From: a virus
DNA: 26,832 nt
Reading direction: 5' to 3' (one strand)
Virus record (IMG/VR): IMGVR_UViG_3300030118_002635
Location: 1-26,832 of that record
A program made the position numbers and the translations under genes. Shown here piece after piece: positions 12,065-22,237 of the stretch. The notes under the pieces were generated by a model. The model had not been told where the DNA came from. It searched no databases and saw nothing but the letters and a program-made list of their open reading frames with translations. How positions within the stretch are numbered: the first letter of the stretch is position 1; each line of letters begins with the position of its first letter.

Positions 12065-14334
12065 TGCAAAAAGCACGAATACCGATTACAAATTTTCAGT
12101 ATGGAGAAATTAGTCCGTCTTTGGTTTCAAGGACGGATTCTGCTATTTATAACTCGTCTGCTCAGAGTGTTAAAAATTTTTTTATAAGAACAGAAGGCGG
12201 TGTGGCTAAAAGAGGTGGGTTTCAAGCACTGCATGACTTTACTAGTGTAACAGAAGACACAAATATAAGGCAGCAAGTAAGGTTAATACCTTTTATATTT
12301 TCAGATGATGAGCAATATGTAATAGCTTTATCACATCAAAAATGTGAAATATTTTTTATCAACCCTACTACTGGGGCATTAAGTTTAGCAACTACATTAA
12401 CTCAGGATATAGATGGCGCAACACTTCAATGGGATCAGGCATACCTACATGAAATAACATATGCTCAAGGCGGTGATGTATTATTTCTTTGTCATAATAC
12501 TTTTATGTGTCAGCAATTAGTAAGAACTGGTTTAAATAGTTTTCAAGTAGAGCAGTTTAATTTTCAGCTTCAAGCAGGAAATGCCAGAACCTATCAGCCA
12601 TATTATTCTTTTCACGCTACTGGAGTTACCTTAAATCCTTCTGCTTCTACTGGAACTGGGATTACTGTTACAACAAGCGCAGCATACTTTGATACAACAG
12701 GCAGTCAGTCTGGTGGTAACTATCCTGATTCTAAGCACGTTGGGCTTACTTTATTATACCATGATTCTGAGATATTAATTACTTCTGTTCAATCTACTAC
12801 TCAAGCTACAGGAAATGTAGTTGATGAGTTATTTGTTGAGTTAGATCCTAATTCATTAAGAACTATTGATGGATCTACTACAGTAGAAATTACTCATGTA
12901 AATCATGGTATGACTGCAAGCGATTCGATTACTTTAAGAAATGCTTCTGGTGTTGGAAATATATCTGCATCAAATCTAAATGGTGCTAGGTCTATTCAAA
13001 AAATAATTGATGAAAATAGATATACAATTACCGCAGGTGGGTCAGCAAATGCTACGGAAGATGGTGGCGGTAATGTACAAATTGTAACTCATGCACCTTC
13101 AAAAGAATGGATGGAGCAGTCGTATTCTTCATTGCGAGGTTATCCTGCTGCTGTTGGTTTCCATGAAAATAGGTTATGGTTTGGTGGTACACTTGCTCAA
13201 CCTGATACAGTTTGGGCTAGTAAATCTGGTTTGTATTATAACTTTGATATTGGTACTGCTGCTGATGATGATTCTTTAGAACTTGTTATGAGTATTGGTG
13301 AAGTAGCTACTATACGTCACTTTGTTTCTAACAGGGATATACATATTTTTACCGCAGGTTCAGAGTTTTTTATTCCTACATTTGAAAACCAACCTATTAC
13401 ACCTACAAATGCTAGAGTAAAAAGACAGACATCTTTTGGCTCTACGTTTGTAAGGCCGCAACCTTTCTATGGTGCTACAATTTTTAGTCAGATTGGTGGT
13501 AAGATGATACGTCAGTTTGTATTTGATGACAGCGAACAAGCCTATAAAGCTGATCCTATTTCATTGCTTTCTTCTCATTTAATAAGCGACCCTGTTCAAA
13601 TGTGTGTTGTTAGTGGCGCAGTAAACACAGCAGAATCATTTGTTTTTGTTCAGAATTTCACAGGAGAAATTGCTGTTTATAATCTAAATAGAGTTGAGGG
13701 TGTTGCAGGTTGGACAAGATTTGAAACAGACGGTTCATTTCATTCTGTTACTGCTATTGATAACAGGGTTTTTGCTGTTGTTAAAACCGATCTTGGATCA
13801 GGTACAAATAGTTTTGTCTTTACTGAGCTAAATCAAAATGTAAGTTTAGATTTTGGAAATGCTTATACAGGTACAGCAGGTGTTTTTACTGTATCAAACT
13901 TTTTTGAAAATGGTGCTAAAGTTGATGTAATAAGCTCTACTGATTATTTAGGGGAATTTACGGTAGCTTCTGGCAAAGTTGATGTTTCTTCTGTAGATAG
14001 TTCTCTTACAAGTTGTCAGGTAGGTTTTGGTTTTGATGTAGAGCTAAAGACTAATCCCATAGATGTTAATACTGCTATCGGTCCAGAAACAGGACAGCCT
14101 AGAAGTTTGTCTAGAGTAATACTTGATTTATCTGAGACTCTTTCTGTTTCTGTAAACAGTAAAAAATTAATAATAAGAAAAGTAAATAATGATTTTAGTA
14201 AAGCAAGGGAAGCAGTTACAGGTAAACGAGAGTTTTATTTGCTTGGGTACAACAAAGACCCACAAGTTACAGTAACGCAAACTGCACCTATGTTTATTCA
14301 AGTTAATGGTTTGGTTGCAGAGGTATCTTTCTAA
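12064..14334 (+). CDS. Tail tubular protein B-like (nozzle)
   Basis: This 756-residue protein matches the T7 gp12-type tail nozzle in length and position. The N-terminus has the typical PITNFQYGEISPSLVSRTDS, then SAQSVKNFFIRTEGGVAKRG, and the middle has the RGYPAAVGFHENRLWFGGTL and QPDTVWASKSGLYYNF segments seen in this family. It forms the closing end of the tail tube. TAATG junctions on both sides couple its translation to the flanking genes. Confidence 0.93.
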   Translation: MQKARIPITNFQYGEISPSLVSRTDSAIYNSSAQSVKNFFIRTEGGVAKRGGFQALHDFTSVTEDTNIRQQVRLIPFIFSDDEQYVIALSHQKCEIFFINPTTGALSLATTLTQDIDGATLQWDQAYLHEITYAQGGDVLFLCHNTFMCQQLVRTGLNSFQVEQFNFQLQAGNARTYQPYYSFHATGVTLNPSASTGTGITVTTSAAYFDTTGSQSGGNYPDSKHVGLTLLYHDSEILITSVQSTTQATGNVVDELFVELDPNSLRTIDGSTTVEITHVNHGMTASDSITLRNASGVGNISASNLNGARSIQKIIDENRYTITAGGSANATEDGGGNVQIVTHAPSKEWMEQSYSSLRGYPAAVGFHENRLWFGGTLAQPDTVWASKSGLYYNFDIGTAADDDSLELVMSIGEVATIRHFVSNRDIHIFTAGSEFFIPTFENQPITPTNARVKRQTSFGSTFVRPQPFYGATIFSQIGGKMIRQFVFDDSEQAYKADPISLLSSHLISDPVQMCVVSGAVNTAESFVFVQNFTGEIAVYNLNRVEGVAGWTRFETDGSFHSVTAIDNRVFAVVKTDLGSGTNSFVFTELNQNVSLDFGNAYTGTAGVFTVSNFFENGAKVDVISSTDYLGEFTVASGKVDVSSVDSSLTSCQVGFGFDVELKTNPIDVNTAIGPETGQPRSLSRVILDLSETLSVSVNSKKLIIRKVNNDFSKAREAVTGKREFYLLGYNKDPQVTVTQTAPMFIQVNGLVAEVSF

Positions 14335-14819
14335 TGGCTATTAATCCTCTTACTGTTATTACTACTGGTCTTAGTCTTTTAGGCACAAAGAAACAATATG
14401 ATTACCAAAAAGCAGAGGCAAAACGTAGAGCCGAGATAGGTAAGTTTGAAGCAAGGCAATATGTTAATGATTTGTTTCTTACTAAAGCTCAAGCAATAGA
14501 TGAATCTAATAGACGTATTAGAGATATGCAGGTTGCTGAATCTCAGAACATTGCTTTTTTTAGTGCGTTAGGTAGAGAAGATAGATCTGTTGGTGCGTTT
14601 CTTAAAGAAAATAGAAGAATTGCATCTGAAGATTTAGAAACAATAGAAAGAGGTGCTGAACTGCAAACTGCAAAATTAGCTACAGCTTCTTCTGTTGCTT
14701 ATAAGTATGGGCAGGGTGCAGCCGCAGGTATAAAGGCAGAAGCAACTGCAAATCTTATTACAGGCATTATGGATATTGCTAAGAATCTAGATCCAAAGTT
14801 TTTTAAAGGAACTGGCTAA
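14334..14819 (+). CDS. Internal virion protein, gp14-like
   Basis: This 161-residue protein occupies the position of T7 gp14 and has a similar composition: a hydrophobic start (NPLTVITTGLSLLG), long charged helices (QKAEAKRRAEIGKFEARQYV), and an Ala/Gly-rich C-terminal helix (GQGAAAGIKAEATANLITGI). The T7 counterpart is ejected and forms the outer-membrane channel. Direct sequence similarity to T7 is not claimed; the call rests on gene order, size and helix pattern. Confidence 0.8.
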   Translation: MAINPLTVITTGLSLLGTKKQYDYQKAEAKRRAEIGKFEARQYVNDLFLTKAQAIDESNRRIRDMQVAESQNIAFFSALGREDRSVGAFLKENRRIASEDLETIERGAELQTAKLATASSVAYKYGQGAAAGIKAEATANLITGIMDIAKNLDPKFFKGTG

Positions 14820-17800
14820 ATGGGTGTTATTGCAGGAAAAAGACAAGTAGGTAGTATTGGTCCTGTTGGGGTTATTCGACAGCAAAGCAGTAATCAATAC
14901 CAAAGAATAGCTGCTGCTACAAATAAGTTAACAGAATTAGCTATTGGCGAAATGGGTAGGCAAGCTGCTATTAGTGGTGAGCAACTTGCTCAAGAAGAAA
15001 ACATATCAAAAATTACAACTCTTGATCCTATTACAAATAAACCAGAAGCACTTAGTTGGGTAGAAGATAATAGTTTCTTAGGTCGTGTAGGTAAAGAAGC
15101 ATATCAAGAAACAATAGCTAAACGGTTTCAATTTGAAATTGATAATCAGTTAAAAATAAAAGCCAAAGAACTTGCTATAAAATATCAAGATAAAGATGGT
15201 GGCGTAGAGTTATTTAAAGATCAAATGCACCAGTATATTGATAGCATGGCAACTGGTTCTGAAGCTACTGGCTATAGTAATTATATTATGCAGTCAGGTG
15301 TAGCTCTTACAACTACAACAAGCCTTAACCTTATGGACAAGGCGGCAGCAAGAGAAAGAACAAAAACAACTTCTGTAATTGTTACTGGTCTTGAAGATCA
15401 GTTAGATGCATTAGAAACATTAGTATCTAATGGAGATCTTGATAGAGCAGATATTATTAGAAAAGATATAATATCAACTTCAGAAAATGCTTTTGCATCA
15501 AGTCATTTTACAAGAGAAGAGGCTAGGGCTTACAAAAAAGCTGCTGCACTTTCTTATGCAAGAGGTTATCTACGTGATAAATTAGTAGGTTTAAACTCAG
15601 ATCAAATTTCTAATGTTTTAAATTCTTTAGTTAGTGGAAACTATGACAGTTTAAATGAAGAACTTCATGATACAGAAATACAAGTTTTATCAGGTGCGGT
15701 TGAGTTCTTAACAAAAGACATTGAAGTAAATGGCGAAACTATAACAACTGTAGATTATGATGCTATTAAATCATTATCAACTTTTGTTGAAGGTCAGTAT
15801 CAATCTGTAAAACTTGCTGAAGATAGGCGTGCAACTGAGGCTCTTCTTGGTACAACAAAATATGACACAGCTATAAATAATTCTAGAGGTGTTGGCCCAG
15901 AGGTATTAGACTCTTCTGATTTTCCTACTGAAGATTCTAAGATTAATGAACTTAAGAATAGGTATGATGCAACTGAAACTTTATTAAATGATAGAGAATT
16001 AAAAGACCCTGTTCTACGTCAAGGTATTCCTTCTACAGATCAAGAAAAGCTAGACGTTAGAATGAGAATGTCTTTTGGTTTATTAATTCCTGCATATGAG
16101 TGGCTACAAGACAATACAGATTTATCACCACCAGATATAGTAAAAGCATTACAAGAATCCTATGACACAGGTAACACAGGGCGTAACTTTGGAAGCTTTA
16201 TAAAAGGCGATGCTCGTGTAGCTATGGAAGTAATTAAACATCTTAAAGCACAAACAGGTGGTCTTAACGATCCTCAAATGGATGAGTTTATTACAGGTTT
16301 AGGGCAAGTTGATATAAGAAATAGTGAAAAAGCTAAGATTCAAGAAGAAGTTAAAGTTAATGAAACTATTGAGAATTTTATTCTAAATCCAGTAGCTAAC
16401 TATGATGAAGCTATAAAATATATAAATGCATCATCTTTAAGCCAACCTCAAAAGAATGCAAGAACAACAGAGTTAAATGTAGCTAGAGCTAATGTTATTT
16501 TAAATAATGCAATACAAAGAGACTCAAGTATTACTTCAGATAAAATTGTTGATGCAGCAACATATGCAAGTATGGGAATAGAAAAAGAATCTCTTACACC
16601 AGAACTTAAAGCTGCTGTTGATGAATCTAAGGAATATTTAAATGAAGGTCAGATTTCATCATTGCTTTCTACAAAAGCTACTAGACTAAACTCAAGTGAA
16701 TCTGCAGCTAATGTTGGCTCTGCAAAAAGAGAGGCGCAAAACGCAATACTTAGTGGTCAAACATTAGCTAATACTGCATCAAATAAAGAAGCTGCCGAAG
16801 AACTTATTGTTAGTTTTTCTGGTGGTATGAATGCAACAGAGTTTTTTTTAAGTGACCAAACATTTGCAACTAGGCCAGATGGTACACCTCAAAACCCTGC
16901 TGCTCTTGCTCTTATGCAATCAATTCATGCAGGAGTTCTTCCAACAACCTTAAACACTCTACTTAAAAATCTTGCTGATGGAGTGCCGACACAAAATCCA
17001 GATCAGGCACTAAACTTAATAACATTATATAAACAGTTTTCTTCTCAGCCTAAAGGCGGTTTACCTAGTGTAAATATAATATCTCATTTACTTGGAAAAG
17101 AAACATCAGGAAAATTAGAAGCTATAATTACTGCAAGATTAATGACTAATGAATCAGTTAATGAGATTGCAAAAAGATTAGCTGATACAGATTTAGAAGA
17201 AGTTAAACTTAGTATGAAAAGAAAGTTTGGCGATAAGCACAGTAAGCCTGAGTTAACTGTAAATGATTTTGTAGCTTTAGAAGTTCCTGATGCTAAGAAC
17301 AATTCTCAAGCAATAAAAATGCTAGGCTCTTATGCTTTGTATATGGGTTCTCTTGGTATGAGTGCTGACAGTATAGGTGAAAATTTAGAGATTTATTATA
17401 ACAGAATGTTTTCAAATACAGAGGGTTATGTAATAGATGCAGCCTCTGAAAGCGGTCAAAAGTCTAGATATTCTTTTAATCATATTTTTACAGATGCTGA
17501 TGTAAAAAAGTTTTTTGTTGAAAAAGTAAATAAAGAGTTAATGGATATTCTTCCTAACGGTCAATCATTAATGATTTCTACTGACGATAGTCCAGTATCT
17601 AACAGAGCTTATCTTATGCCAATAGGTGTAGATCAGGGTGGTGGAGTTAGGTTTATGGTCGTTATGAATGACAATGGTAATTATATTCCTGTTGTTGGTA
17701 AAGCAGGTTATCCTGTTGGATTTTCTACAGGAGAAAGTGATGTTGTAGATTATGCAAAAAGTATCAATAGAGAAAAATTTATGAACACTTACACACTGCA

Positions 17801-17939
17801 AGAAATCAATGCTATAAGAGAAAGCAAGATAGCAGGTGATGAAATCCAAGAAGGATTATCTACTGATGTAGATGAAGGCTATGTTGTTCCAGAAGAGTAC
17901 CAAGATGTTACTAATCCTCTTATTGGGGCAGGTCAGTAA
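14820..17939 (+). CDS. Internal virion (ejection) protein, gp15-like
   Basis: This 1039-residue protein begins immediately after the preceding stop and ends in a TAATG junction. It is almost entirely helical and hydrophilic, with a start (GKRQVGSIGPVGVIRQQSSN) that I associate with podovirus internal core proteins. It is longer than T7 gp15 (about 750 residues). No enzymatic motif is apparent. In T7, gp15 and gp16 form the core stack and periplasmic tube for DNA ejection; this role is inferred from order. Confidence 0.82.
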   Translation: MGVIAGKRQVGSIGPVGVIRQQSSNQYQRIAAATNKLTELAIGEMGRQAAISGEQLAQEENISKITTLDPITNKPEALSWVEDNSFLGRVGKEAYQETIAKRFQFEIDNQLKIKAKELAIKYQDKDGGVELFKDQMHQYIDSMATGSEATGYSNYIMQSGVALTTTTSLNLMDKAAARERTKTTSVIVTGLEDQLDALETLVSNGDLDRADIIRKDIISTSENAFASSHFTREEARAYKKAAALSYARGYLRDKLVGLNSDQISNVLNSLVSGNYDSLNEELHDTEIQVLSGAVEFLTKDIEVNGETITTVDYDAIKSLSTFVEGQYQSVKLAEDRRATEALLGTTKYDTAINNSRGVGPEVLDSSDFPTEDSKINELKNRYDATETLLNDRELKDPVLRQGIPSTDQEKLDVRMRMSFGLLIPAYEWLQDNTDLSPPDIVKALQESYDTGNTGRNFGSFIKGDARVAMEVIKHLKAQTGGLNDPQMDEFITGLGQVDIRNSEKAKIQEEVKVNETIENFILNPVANYDEAIKYINASSLSQPQKNARTTELNVARANVILNNAIQRDSSITSDKIVDAATYASMGIEKESLTPELKAAVDESKEYLNEGQISSLLSTKATRLNSSESAANVGSAKREAQNAILSGQTLANTASNKEAAEELIVSFSGGMNATEFFLSDQTFATRPDGTPQNPAALALMQSIHAGVLPTTLNTLLKNLADGVPTQNPDQALNLITLYKQFSSQPKGGLPSVNIISHLLGKETSGKLEAIITARLMTNESVNEIAKRLADTDLEEVKLSMKRKFGDKHSKPELTVNDFVALEVPDAKNNSQAIKMLGSYALYMGSLGMSADSIGENLEIYYNRMFSNTEGYVIDAASESGQKSRYSFNHIFTDADVKKFFVEKVNKELMDILPNGQSLMISTDDSPVSNRAYLMPIGVDQGGGVRFMVVMNDNGNYIPVVGKAGYPVGFSTGESDVVDYAKSINREKFMNTYTLQEINAIRESKIAGDEIQEGLSTDVDEGYVVPEEYQDVTNPLIGAGQ

Positions 17940-20900
17940 TGGCAATCAATGTTTTATTTTCTGAAACTCAATTAGGTGCTTTAGATAATTTTAAAGCAGA
18001 AGAAAGAAAGCCTAAGTTTTTTGAACTTGTTGGTGCTCAGTTAGGATACACATATCAACCTATTATTAACCAAGCTAGAAACCAAGCAAGGTTTGGTGAT
18101 GTTGAAATGGATTTTAGTTATGATCCTAGACCAGACATAGAAGGCTATGAAGAATACTTTGATACATTAGTACATGCTAAAAATGCAGAACATATGAGTG
18201 TCCTTAAATCTCAATTATTTGAACTTGAAGATAATAGGGAAACTATGGGGAGAGCAGGGTTCTGGATGAACATGGGAGCAGGGTTTATTGATCCTGTTAA
18301 TCTTGTAGCCTTACCTTTTGGTGGTCCTGCTATTGGAGTTGGAAGATCAGCTGTTAGAGGTGCTGTTGCAGCAGGTACAACACAAGCAGGGCTAGAGTTA
18401 TTAAGAGCTCCTTATGATCCTACTGGTACAGCAGGAGAAGCAGCATTAAACATTGGAGCAACAACTGTATTCGGTGCATTGTTAAATAGTGCAATTAGTA
18501 TTCCATTAACTAGAAGAGCAGCAGCTTATAGAAAGATGGAACAAACTCATAAAGAGTTTCTTGAAGCAGCAGGAGTTTCTGAACAGGTTGGTAAGTTAAC
18601 ACCAGAAGATTTAATTAATGCTCGAGCAAGAGATGAAAGAGCCTTTGCAGGTAAAAGTGCAAAAGACTTAGAGGCTGAAATAAAAGCAAACGAAGGTACG
18701 ATCTTTGGTGTAAATAAAAGAATAGAAGAGATAGATCAATCTTTTAAAGATGATTCTTTTTCTGCAGAAAAGGTTGAAGAATTAATTAAAGAACAAACTG
18801 CTTTATTAAGAATTAAGTCAGAAGCACAAGACTCTATTGATATTGTTAATCGTGAACGTGCTTTGAGAGGTGTAGAAGATGCTAAGATTGCAGGAGTAAA
18901 AGATCCTTATGATATTGCACCTAATTTATTTATTAACAGCCCATTCTTTAAGTTTGTACCAACGCCAATAAAAACTGTATTGCAATCTAAAATGGATAAC
19001 AGTGCTAAGAAAGCAATGCTTATGCTTGGTGGTGATAGTGGTTTACTTCTTAATATGAATAAACTGGGTATATCTATTGGCCCTTCTATATATCAAAAAG
19101 CTAAGATTATGGAGGGAGAATGGGTACAAGTAAATAATAATCTTATTAATCATTGGGCTAATAGTTTGGGCATTAAAGAGCCTAGCAGACCTCTTGGCAT
19201 TAATACAAATGATATTATTGAAAGAAGTGCAAATTTTAAAAACAAAATATTTAAGAAACCACCTAGCGGTAGAAGTTATAGAGAATGGCTAACAGAGGTT
19301 AATCGTAAAAGAGTTAATGGTGTCAAAGATCTTACACCAGAAGAACAGTTAGCTGTTGATGCTATGAATGTATTTTACAAAAGGTGGCAAGATAGGCTTG
19401 AAGAAATAGGTTTACTTGGAAATACATTTAACATTTCAAATAAAATTAGAGTTCAAGAAATAAGATTAAAAAGGTATCAAGAAAAATTAGCTTCTTGGAC
19501 AGAAAAAGAACGAGCAGGTAAATTAGTTGGATGGGCAAAGAAAAATAAAAAAAGCCCTGCTGTTGTTACAAGACTTTACGAAAGAAGAATTACAGAACTT
19601 ACTGCTGCTATAGACGAAAATAGATTATCTCTTGAGAATATTCCCAAAGGAAAACTTCCTGCCAATGAAGATGTGTTTATGCCTAGATATTGGGATATTA
19701 ATAAAATTAAAAAAGACAGAGGGTCTTTAGAAAAGATATTAGTTAATTGGTATAGAGATAATAATACTATTTTTGTAAAACAAAATGGTAAGTTTGTTGC
19801 CAAAAAAATGCCAACTGATGATGATGCTTTAGGCAAAAGAGCAAAAGAAACTGTTGATAATATACTTGGCATTAAAGATATAGTTGATCCAGAACAAATA
19901 GCTTATGGACTTGGTAAGTCTAAACATCTTAGACACAGACAACTAGATATACCTAATCGTTTAGTTTTTGATTTTATTGTTCAAGACCCAATAGCAATTA
20001 TGAAATCATACAGTCACAGAACTGGTGGTGTTTATCAATTTAACAAAGCATTTGGTAATAGAAATATTAAAGAAGTTGTTGAAGATATTGAAGAGCAAAT
20101 GCTGTTAAAGGGTAATAGTCAAAAAGAAATTGATAAATTTAAACTAAACTTTAAGCATATGTATGACAGAATTGTTGGGTCACCTGTTAGAAACTTTGAC
20201 AGATTTGATTTTAAATCAGCCCAAATAATGAAAGACTTAGCATACATGAATTATCTGGGTGCAGCAGGATTTTCTGCTATACCTGATTTTTCTCGTATTG
20301 TTATGGAGCATGAGTTTGGTGATATTCTTAAAGGGCTTCTGTCTGTCTTTGATAAAAATGTTCGTAACTTTAATAGAAAAGAATTAGATGCAATAGCAGA
20401 AGCTATTGAGATTATTCAAGGTTCTGCTCATATAAGATTTACAGACAACATGACAAACAATCCTTTGCAATCTTCAGCTTGGGATACAATGCGAAGTGTT
20501 TACAATGTTGCTAATCTTTTAGGTCCAGTTACTCAAGTAGCAAAAGAATTAGATGGAATTATTCGAGGACATAAATTAGTTCAGCTTTCTAAGCGTTGGG
20601 CAGCTAAAGATCCTAATGATCCTATTAGTGCTCAAGATATACAATACTTAGCTAGATATAATATTACTGAAGAAATAGCTGAAGAGATAGCATCAGCGCC
20701 AGTACAACAAACGGCTAGAGGTTTGTATCTTCCTAATACTTCAGCGTGGGATGGTACTCTTAGATTTCCAGATCATACAGCAAAAATAGTTACTGGTCCT
20801 ACAGGTTTATACAGCAAGAAAACTGGTGATTATGTACCTGCTTACTATGACAATAAAACTAAAAAAATATTTATAGATGAAGAGTATATTCGTACTGAGT

Positions 20901-22165
20901 ATTTTGAATCTAGAGTATGGGCGCAGGATTCTAAAAAGATAGAAGGTGTAAAGGCTTTACCTAAAGGTTTAATTAGAACGCCTGATGATTTAGTTCAGTT
21001 TGTTAAGATGCATGAGATAATGCATAATCTCTACAGTGCCAAAAAATTAGGTACTCTAAAAGATGTAGAGGTTGAAGGTACTGTTTCTAAACGAATTAGA
21101 GTCAAAAAGTTTGATATAGAAAAAAGTTTTGAAGATAATTCAATTATAGAAAGTATGCCTAAAGCAAAACAAGCAGAAGCAAAAAAATTACAAGAAGAAT
21201 ATGAATCTATATATAATGTTCAAGATGATGATAGCGATACTTTTAAGGCTGTCATGCAGTCAAGAATAAAAAAGTTTGAAAGAAAATATAAAAAATTTGT
21301 TAAGTCTTTGCCTAAAACAAGAACTACAAAAATAAAAGGCAAGGTTAAACAAAAAGTAACCGATCAAGCAGCATACGAAAATGCAATTAATGATTTGGCA
21401 ATAAAAGAAATACAATCTCAACCTAGAGTAAGACCAGACACAACTGAAACATTTAGAACTGCTCTTCAAAGCGGAATACTAAATACTGTTATGATGGGTA
21501 CTCCTGCTGATAAACCAATACTTACAGATGGTGTTGTGTATATTCCGCATAGGATAGCAAAAAGATTTGGGTATGAAGAAGATAATATTATTACTGGATA
21601 CTCAAGAGTAGAGTCTGGTATTCTTGGTTTACCATTTCAATTTTTTAGTTATTCACTAGCAGCAATGAATAAAGTAACTGGTGCTTATTCTCAGGGTCAG
21701 ATTAAAAATAGAATGGCAGGAGTTATAACAGCTATGGGATTGGGTTATATGGCTGTTGCTATTAAAAGTAACTTAAGTGCAGGTGGTGCTAGGCAGTGGG
21801 ATGAAATGGCATACTCAGATAGATTTGCTAGAGCATTTGATCAAAGTGGTTTATTAGCTCTTTATTCAGATCTTTTGTATACTTCTATGAATACAAGTAT
21901 GGCTCTTGGCAGAGGTAACTATATGGAGGGTGTTCTTGAGCCTAAGTTCCCTCAAGATGAAGATTATATAGATGCTTTTACTGGTGTTATGGGTGCAGGT
22001 CCAAGCATTGCAGCTGATCTTACAATCAATCCCTTAAGAGATTTTTTAAATGGTGATGCAGGTGAAGGTATGAAAACATTTGCTAGAAGTTTACCGTTTA
22101 TGAGGGTGTGGCTTTGGAAAGGCGACATGAATTCAATGACTCTTGGTTTGTCTAGATCTTTCTAA
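17939..22165 (+). CDS. Large internal virion (ejection) protein, gp16-like, with HExxH motif
   Basis: This 1408-residue protein sits at the gp16 position and has a similar size. Hydrophobic segments occur near residues 100-125 (GFWMNMGAGFIDPVNLVALP) and 165-185 (NIGATTVFGALLNSAISIPL), and again near the C-terminus (MAGVITAMGLGYMAVAIKSN), compatible with membrane insertion on ejection. Unlike T7 gp16, I see no N-terminal lytic transglycosylase motif. Instead H1025-E-I-M-H1029 (FVKMHEIMHNLYSAKKLG) is a zinc-metallopeptidase-type HExxH, within a module preceded by YDNKTKKIFIDEEYIRTEYF. A long lysine-rich helical stretch follows (about 1060-1150). Confidence 0.85.
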   Translation: MAINVLFSETQLGALDNFKAEERKPKFFELVGAQLGYTYQPIINQARNQARFGDVEMDFSYDPRPDIEGYEEYFDTLVHAKNAEHMSVLKSQLFELEDNRETMGRAGFWMNMGAGFIDPVNLVALPFGGPAIGVGRSAVRGAVAAGTTQAGLELLRAPYDPTGTAGEAALNIGATTVFGALLNSAISIPLTRRAAAYRKMEQTHKEFLEAAGVSEQVGKLTPEDLINARARDERAFAGKSAKDLEAEIKANEGTIFGVNKRIEEIDQSFKDDSFSAEKVEELIKEQTALLRIKSEAQDSIDIVNRERALRGVEDAKIAGVKDPYDIAPNLFINSPFFKFVPTPIKTVLQSKMDNSAKKAMLMLGGDSGLLLNMNKLGISIGPSIYQKAKIMEGEWVQVNNNLINHWANSLGIKEPSRPLGINTNDIIERSANFKNKIFKKPPSGRSYREWLTEVNRKRVNGVKDLTPEEQLAVDAMNVFYKRWQDRLEEIGLLGNTFNISNKIRVQEIRLKRYQEKLASWTEKERAGKLVGWAKKNKKSPAVVTRLYERRITELTAAIDENRLSLENIPKGKLPANEDVFMPRYWDINKIKKDRGSLEKILVNWYRDNNTIFVKQNGKFVAKKMPTDDDALGKRAKETVDNILGIKDIVDPEQIAYGLGKSKHLRHRQLDIPNRLVFDFIVQDPIAIMKSYSHRTGGVYQFNKAFGNRNIKEVVEDIEEQMLLKGNSQKEIDKFKLNFKHMYDRIVGSPVRNFDRFDFKSAQIMKDLAYMNYLGAAGFSAIPDFSRIVMEHEFGDILKGLLSVFDKNVRNFNRKELDAIAEAIEIIQGSAHIRFTDNMTNNPLQSSAWDTMRSVYNVANLLGPVTQVAKELDGIIRGHKLVQLSKRWAAKDPNDPISAQDIQYLARYNITEEIAEEIASAPVQQTARGLYLPNTSAWDGTLRFPDHTAKIVTGPTGLYSKKTGDYVPAYYDNKTKKIFIDEEYIRTEYFESRVWAQDSKKIEGVKALPKGLIRTPDDLVQFVKMHEIMHNLYSAKKLGTLKDVEVEGTVSKRIRVKKFDIEKSFEDNSIIESMPKAKQAEAKKLQEEYESIYNVQDDDSDTFKAVMQSRIKKFERKYKKFVKSLPKTRTTKIKGKVKQKVTDQAAYENAINDLAIKEIQSQPRVRPDTTETFRTALQSGILNTVMMGTPADKPILTDGVVYIPHRIAKRFGYEEDNIITGYSRVESGILGLPFQFFSYSLAAMNKVTGAYSQGQIKNRMAGVITAMGLGYMAVAIKSNLSAGGARQWDEMAYSDRFARAFDQSGLLALYSDLLYTSMNTSMALGRGNYMEGVLEPKFPQDEDYIDAFTGVMGAGPSIAADLTINPLRDFLNGDAGEGMKTFARSLPFMRVWLWKGDMNSMTLGLSRSF

Positions 22166-22190
22166 TTTGTGCGTCTTTTTTTGTGCGTTG
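22166..22190 (+). promoter_or_regulatory. Doubled TTTGTGCGT motif before tail fibre
   Basis: Two copies lie 14 bases apart: TTTGTGCGTC at 22166-22175, directly after the stop of the ejection protein, and the full TTTGTGCGTTG at 22180-22190. AT-rich DNA follows (ATAGAAAATATAAAC). T7 has its phi17 promoter at the same place, before the fibre gene. A small ATTTG/CAAAT inverted repeat (22213-22226) lies between the motif and the fibre ribosome-binding site. Confidence 0.6.
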
Positions 22191-22237
22191 ATAGAAAATA
22201 TAAACACAGCTAATTTGTGACCAAATGAGGATTTATT

